Source of the DNA: Gemmatimonadota bacterium
GTDB taxonomy: Bacteria; JAAXHH01
NCBI GenBank assembly: GCA_009837395.1
Contig: VXTP01000030.1
Span: 207,211-271,210 of the forward strand
Direction of reading: 5' to 3'
Length of the DNA stretch: 64,000 nt
The notes under the pieces are model-generated. The model was not told where the DNA came from. It searched no databases and saw only the letters and a list, made by a program, of their open reading frames with translations. The position numbers and the translations under genes are program-made. Shown here piece by piece: positions 60,564 through 64,000 of the stretch. How positions within the stretch are numbered: position 1 is the first letter of the stretch; the number at the start of each line of letters is the position of its first letter.

Positions 60564-61447
60564 TGTTCGACCCGGCCGGTCATGGGCACGAAGCGAACGG
60601 GCATCACGGTGCGTGAGGTGCGCTCTCCGTCCGACGTCTTGCGGACGACGACGAGCCGCTGCACACCCGTCATCTCGCCGATGGGAATGACGATCCGCCC
60701 GCCCGGCTTGAGCTGAGACCACAGGAGCGGCGGCAGATGTCCGGCCGCGCAGGTGACGATGATGGCGTCGAAGGGTCCCGCCTCCGGCCAGCCGTAGTAA
60801 CCGTCGCCGTGTCGCGTCTGAACGGCGTCATACCCCTCCTCGGCGAGCAGCCCGCGGGCCCGGTCCACCAGGGGTTCGATGATCTCCATGGTATACACAT
60901 GCGGCGTGATGTGGGCAAGCACGGCGGCCTGGTAGCCCGAACCGGTTCCGATCTCCAGTACCTTCGAAGCCGGACCGATTTCGAGTAACTCGGTCATGTA
61001 CGCCACGATATAGGGCTGGGAGATGGTCTGCCCGAGCCCGATGGGCAGGGGCGTATCGTCGTAGGCGATGCGACGCGTCTGTTCGTGGACGAACACGTGG
61101 CGGGGCGCGTCCATCATGGCCCGGATTACGGCCCCGTCCGTGACCATGGGTGATTTGTCCAGGACCACCTCGACCATGCGTGCCCGTTCCCGCTGGCGCT
61201 CACCGACGGAGCGGGGCCGTGGAGGCGTCCAGGCCGAGTCGGCGGCCGCGGTGGACGTGGCCGGGGTGTTGGACGTGGCCGCGACCGGTGTACGCGGAAT
61301 GTCCGTCGTCCCCACCGGGTCTTCTACCCCGGGAAAACCGGTTTCATGATCCGCCGTCGAGGCCGAGGACTCAGGCTCAGCCGCACACGCCAACAACATG
61401 AATCCGCAAAGCAGCGTTGAAGTCAATAGACTGATCGCACCTGGCAT
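60560..61447 (-). CDS. pcm: Lipoprotein-anchored protein-L-isoaspartate O-methyltransferase
   Basis: The 295-residue protein has a lipoprotein signal (CGFMLLAC, Cys21), a disordered linker and then the PCM domain (about residues 90-295): MMDAPRHVFV, PLPIGLGQTISQPYIVAYM, KVLEIGTGSGYQAAVLA (SAM loop) and GGRIVIPIG. PCM methylates damaged aspartates for repair. An export signal on PCM is unusual but recurs in some lineages; SAM would not be available in the periplasm, so the cellular site is a puzzle. The longer frame upstream is rejected as it overlaps the enolase gene. GTGA overlap with the next gene. Confidence 0.85.
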   Translation of the reverse strand: MPGAISLLTSTLLCGFMLLACAAEPESSASTADHETGFPGVEDPVGTTDIPRTPVAATSNTPATSTAAADSAWTPPRPRSVGERQRERARMVEVVLDKSPMVTDGAVIRAMMDAPRHVFVHEQTRRIAYDDTPLPIGLGQTISQPYIVAYMTELLEIGPASKVLEIGTGSGYQAAVLAHITPHVYTMEIIEPLVDRARGLLAEEGYDAVQTRHGDGYYGWPEAGPFDAIIVTCAAGHLPPLLWSQLKPGGRIVIPIGEMTGVQRLVVVRKTSDGERTSRTVMPVRFVPMTGRVEQ

Positions 61448-61464
61448 ATGCTGTCGTCCCGGTT

Positions 61465-62589
61465 TCAGATATCGGAATAGGACCGGTCGTCCGGGTCGCG
61501 GCGCATGGTGCGGAGCCGCCAGGAGTCGGCCGTGTTGGCCGCGAGGCCTTCCTCCGAGATTTCGATGCCCAGTCCGGGCTCCTGCGGCAGCTCGACGAAA
61601 CCGTTCTTGAATACCAGGGGCCGGGTGAAGAGCGTATCGCCGCCACCACCGCCGTATTCCTGGATCAGGAAATTGGGCGTGCCGGCCATGGCCTGCAGGG
61701 ACGCGGCCACGCCCACCGGATCGGCGGCGGAGTGGGGCGCCAGGGCCACGTAGTGAACCTCGGCCAGGGCCGCGATCTTCTTCATCTCCAGGATCCCCCC
61801 GCAATGGCGCACGTCGGGCTGGAGAATCGCGGCGGCCTTCTTCTCCACCAGTTCCCGGAACCCCCAGCGGGTCGTGTTCCGCTCGCCGGTGGCGATGGGG
61901 ATGGTGGTGGAGCGGGTGATCTCGAGCAGGGCGTCGACGTTCTCCGGATGGGCGGGTTCCTCCACGAACATCGGCTTGAGAGGTTCCAGTTCCTTCAGCA
62001 GGCGTCTGGCCATGGCCGGACTGACCGCCCGGTGGAAATCCACGGCCACGTCGACTTCCGGTCCCACGGTGTCGCGGATCGCGGCGACGCGGGCGACGAT
62101 GCGCTCCATGGCCGCCGGCGTATCCACGTAACGCACCGGATCGGGGAACGGGGTGCACTTGAGCGCGGTGTATCCTTCCGCCACCCGTTCCCGGGCATGC
62201 TTCGCGTAGGCTTCCGGCGACGGGCCGCCGACGGATGCGTAGACCCGTACGCGATCCCGGCAGGAACCGCCCAGCAACCGCCATACCGGCATGTCCAGCG
62301 ACTTGCCGAGGATATCGAGACAGGCGTGCTCGATGCCGCTCAGCGCGGAGAGCAGGATGGGCATCTGGCGGCTGTAGCTCGATCTGAACAGTGTCTGCCA
62401 GTGGTCCTCGATCTGCCGCGGGTCGCGGCCGCGGAGGTAATCTTCCATGTCATGGACGGCCCGGGTGACCGTCCGGCCGTGCTCGTAGTTCATGGGCGAC
62501 CCGTAGCCCACGAGTTCCGAATCGGTATGTACCTTGAGCAGCAGGCCGCGCTGCTTCAAGGGAGTGACCTCGAACCGCGTGATCTTCAT
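61465..62589 (-). CDS. Enolase-superfamily enzyme (mandelate racemase/muconate lactonizing-like)
   Basis: The 374-residue protein has the capping domain and barrel of the family: ALSGIEHACLDILGKSLDMPV, GYTALKCTPFPDP (active-site Lys region), VDVAVDFHRAVSP (metal Asp), FVEEPAHPENVDALLEI (metal Glu), ATGERNTTRW (metal Glu) and PHSAADPVGVAAS. The His in DFHR and the His of APHS are typical of D-galactonate or gluconate dehydratases. It is the upstream neighbour of pcm (17-base gap). The substrate is probably a sugar acid; galactonate is a guess. Confidence 0.88.
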   Translation of the reverse strand: MKITRFEVTPLKQRGLLLKVHTDSELVGYGSPMNYEHGRTVTRAVHDMEDYLRGRDPRQIEDHWQTLFRSSYSRQMPILLSALSGIEHACLDILGKSLDMPVWRLLGGSCRDRVRVYASVGGPSPEAYAKHARERVAEGYTALKCTPFPDPVRYVDTPAAMERIVARVAAIRDTVGPEVDVAVDFHRAVSPAMARRLLKELEPLKPMFVEEPAHPENVDALLEITRSTTIPIATGERNTTRWGFRELVEKKAAAILQPDVRHCGGILEMKKIAALAEVHYVALAPHSAADPVGVAASLQAMAGTPNFLIQEYGGGGGDTLFTRPLVFKNGFVELPQEPGLGIEISEEGLAANTADSWRLRTMRRDPDDRSYSDI

Positions 62590-62624
62590 GGGTACAACCC
62601 ACTCCCGTCGTATCTACTATGTAT

Positions 62625-62676
62625 ACACGCCGACGGAACACGCCGACGGAACACACCGTCGGAACACACCGTCAGA
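62625..62676. repeat. 13-bp tandem repeat, 4 units, in spacer
   Basis: ACACGCCGACGGA occurs twice (62625, 62638), followed by ACACACCGTCGGA (62651) and ACACACCGTCAGA (62664). It lies between the enolase-superfamily gene and the end of the epimerase gene. Confidence 0.92.
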
Positions 62677-62690
62677 AACCCGCTGTCGCC

Positions 62691-63413
62691 TTATTCTGCC
62701 GCCACCGGCCGCCGGTAGAACCGCTGGGGGTTGGTCCGGGGTTCGTAGCCGAGGATGCGCCGGGCCTTGTCGATGGTGTACTTGCCCTGCTGCAGGTAGC
62801 TGCCCATGTTGAAGGCCTGGAAGTAGTCCGGCACCTCCTCGATCTCCATGGCCAGCCGGCAGGCCTCCACCAGGTCGTCGTAGACGATGGTGAAGGGCGG
62901 ATGGTCGGCGTTCCTGACCTGCTCTTCGGGCATGGGGCCCAGTCCGTTGAACTGGTAGCACACGGTGTGTATACGGTACTTGCGGGCGTAAATCTTGCAG
63001 ATCTCCATGGCCAGGTGCTTGGTGAGCATGTAGTAGGCCGTGCCCGGCGCCTGGGGCACGTCGCCGATGTCGTGGTCGTGGAGGTAGCCGGGGATGATGA
63101 TCTCCGGTCCCGTGTGAAGGACCTTCTCGATACCGAGCTCCGCCGCCGCCTTCATCACGTGCCAGGCGCCCCGGACGGACACGGCGAAACTCGCCACCGG
63201 GTCCTGCCGGACCACGGTCCAGTTCATGATCGCGTCCATGCCGTGGGCCGCTTCCAGCACCTGTCCGTAGTCGCCCATGTCCACGTGCATGATGGGCTTG
63301 CCGTGCGGATGGGGACGGATATCGGCCAGGCGCAGGTTGTAGTGTTGTTCCAGGCCGGGGATGATGAACGGCGCGATATTGCCGGAGGCGCCCAGGAGGA
63401 GGACGTTTTTCAT
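62691..63413 (-). CDS. NAD-dependent epimerase/dehydratase family protein
   Basis: The 240-residue protein is an extended SDR: KNVLLLGASGNIAPFII (NAD loop, GASGxI), MGDYGQVLEAAHGMDAIMNW, YYMLTKHLAMEICKIYARKY (the YxxxK site) and FNMGSYLQQGKYTIDKARRILGYEPR. The ATG at 63413 has GGAG eight bases upstream; the longer frame upstream lies in the aminotransferase gene in another frame and is rejected. It follows the aminotransferase gene by 17 bases. Probable sugar-nucleotide or sugar-acid role. Confidence 0.87.
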   Translation of the reverse strand: MKNVLLLGASGNIAPFIIPGLEQHYNLRLADIRPHPHGKPIMHVDMGDYGQVLEAAHGMDAIMNWTVVRQDPVASFAVSVRGAWHVMKAAAELGIEKVLHTGPEIIIPGYLHDHDIGDVPQAPGTAYYMLTKHLAMEICKIYARKYRIHTVCYQFNGLGPMPEEQVRNADHPPFTIVYDDLVEACRLAMEIEEVPDYFQAFNMGSYLQQGKYTIDKARRILGYEPRTNPQRFYRRPVAAE

Positions 63414-63430
63414 GGTTTTACTCCTTCTGT

Positions 63431-64000
63431 TCAATCCATTTTCGCGATCACGTCCCGCAGCACCTCTTCCGCCGACTCCAGGAGCCGGTCGATGTGGCCG
63501 TCCGTGTGCACGAGGGACAGGTAGATCTTCTCGTAGGGACTGACGAAAAGCCCCCGCTTGATCATCTCGACGCCGAAGACGAAGGCCTTCTCCTTGTCGG
63601 CGCGGAACATGGACCCGTAGTCGACGATCTCCCGTTCGTCGGTGAACAGCACCTGGAGCACGGGGCCTTCGCCGCCGACGAGCAGGGGGATCGAATGCCG
63701 CACGCCCATGGCCGTGATCTCCCGGGTGATGCGGTCGCCCATGGCAAAGAGCCGCTCGTAGGTCCCGGGACGTTCCAGCACGTCGAGGGTGGCCAGTCCG
63801 GCGACGGCGCCCACGGGATAGCCGTTGAAAGTGCCGGAAGCGATGACCCGCTTCGGATCGTCCGCCGGGCGCCAGCCGTTCATGACGTACATCACGTCGG
63901 CCCGTCCGCACATGGCGGCCAGGGGATAGCCACCGCTGATCGTCTTGCCATAGGTTGCCAGGTCGGCGGTCACGCCGTAGCGTTCCTGCGCCCCGCCCCG
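63431..64000 (-). CDS. Class III aminotransferase, glutamate-1-semialdehyde aminomutase-like (5' part outside window)
   Basis: The visible 189 residues start inside the protein. TADLATYGKTISGGYPLAAMC carries the PLP-binding Lys, and GTFNGYPVGAVAGLATLDVLE is the usual strand after it. FVFGVEMIKRGLFVSPYEKI and LVHTDGHIDRLLESAEEVL complete the C-terminal domain. This fits glutamate-1-semialdehyde aminomutases and related omega-aminotransferases. The frame is open to the end of the window, so the true start is not seen. In this context it may be a catabolic aminotransferase rather than a haem-pathway enzyme. Confidence 0.85.
   Translation of the reverse strand, partial: RGGAQERYGVTADLATYGKTISGGYPLAAMCGRADVMYVMNGWRPADDPKRVIASGTFNGYPVGAVAGLATLDVLERPGTYERLFAMGDRITREITAMGVRHSIPLLVGGEGPVLQVLFTDEREIVDYGSMFRADKEKAFVFGVEMIKRGLFVSPYEKIYLSLVHTDGHIDRLLESAEEVLRDVIAKMD

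Overview
The window is GC-rich bacterial chromosome with densely packed genes on both strands. The content (phytanoyl-CoA-dioxygenase-like enzymes, Gfo/Idh/MocA and enolase-superfamily sugar-acid enzymes, LLM flavin oxidoreductases, a creatininase-like amidohydrolase, a PorD/DUF4835-like protein, ThyX rather than ThyA, RNase HIII) is most like an uncultured FCB-group lineage such as Candidatus Latescibacterota. That placement is an inference from gene content; no rRNA gene is present. I see no insertion sequence, prophage or CRISPR array. One tRNA gene (initiator tRNA-Met) is present.

Layout. 1-2757 (minus): mannonate-dehydratase-like protein (cut by the window edge), amidohydrolase and Tat-exported sulfite-oxidase-type molybdoenzyme. 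2987-4141: a BNR/sialidase-like protein behind a near-consensus promoter. 4167-5504: two toxin-antitoxin modules tail to tail, VapBC-like (plus) and MntA/HepT (minus). 5745-14101 (minus): cupin, a very large lipoprotein fusing a degenerate M28 peptidase domain to an FtsX-type permease, a PhyH enzyme, and a tungstate-type ABC permease/ATPase pair. 14102-16701: an oligopeptide-type ABC permease pair with unusual N-terminal membrane extensions. 16784-18476: rho with a long leader. 18558-26620: small Cys protein, MFS transporter, secreted proteins, two cyclophilins, a radical SAM protein, a PorD-like protein and a 52-residue zinc ribbon. 26641-32842 (minus): arabinofuranosidase with two paralogous solute-binding proteins and two permeases. 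32895-35094 (minus): RNase HIII and ThyX. 35232-38555: a second PhyH enzyme, a HigBA-type module and two SDR dehydrogenases. 38695-42715 (minus): Pro-rich lipoprotein, ThDP enzyme, tRNA-fMet with promoter and terminator, Gfo/Idh/MocA enzyme. 42913-52301 (plus): DMT exporter, PhoX-like protein and a catabolic series (two HpaI-type aldolases, Ldh-type dehydrogenase, nucleoside-deoxyribosyltransferase-like protein, two LLM oxidoreductases, creatininase-like hydrolase). 52366-54438: HAMP-SpoIIE phosphatase. 54435-64000 (minus): RecB-nuclease/helicase fusion, spermidine-synthase-like membrane protein, lipoprotein-anchored PCM, enolase-superfamily enzyme, NAD-dependent epimerase and a class III aminotransferase (cut by the edge).

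The most striking property of the window is a recurring class of short tandem repeats (9 to 36 bp units). Inside genes the period is always a multiple of three, and the repeats make inter-domain linkers, N-terminal tails or even a signal peptide. In spacers the period is free (13, 20, 22 or about 18 bp). Several proteins with altered active-site motifs (M28 domain, amidohydrolase, second PhyH enzyme) are also worth attention.
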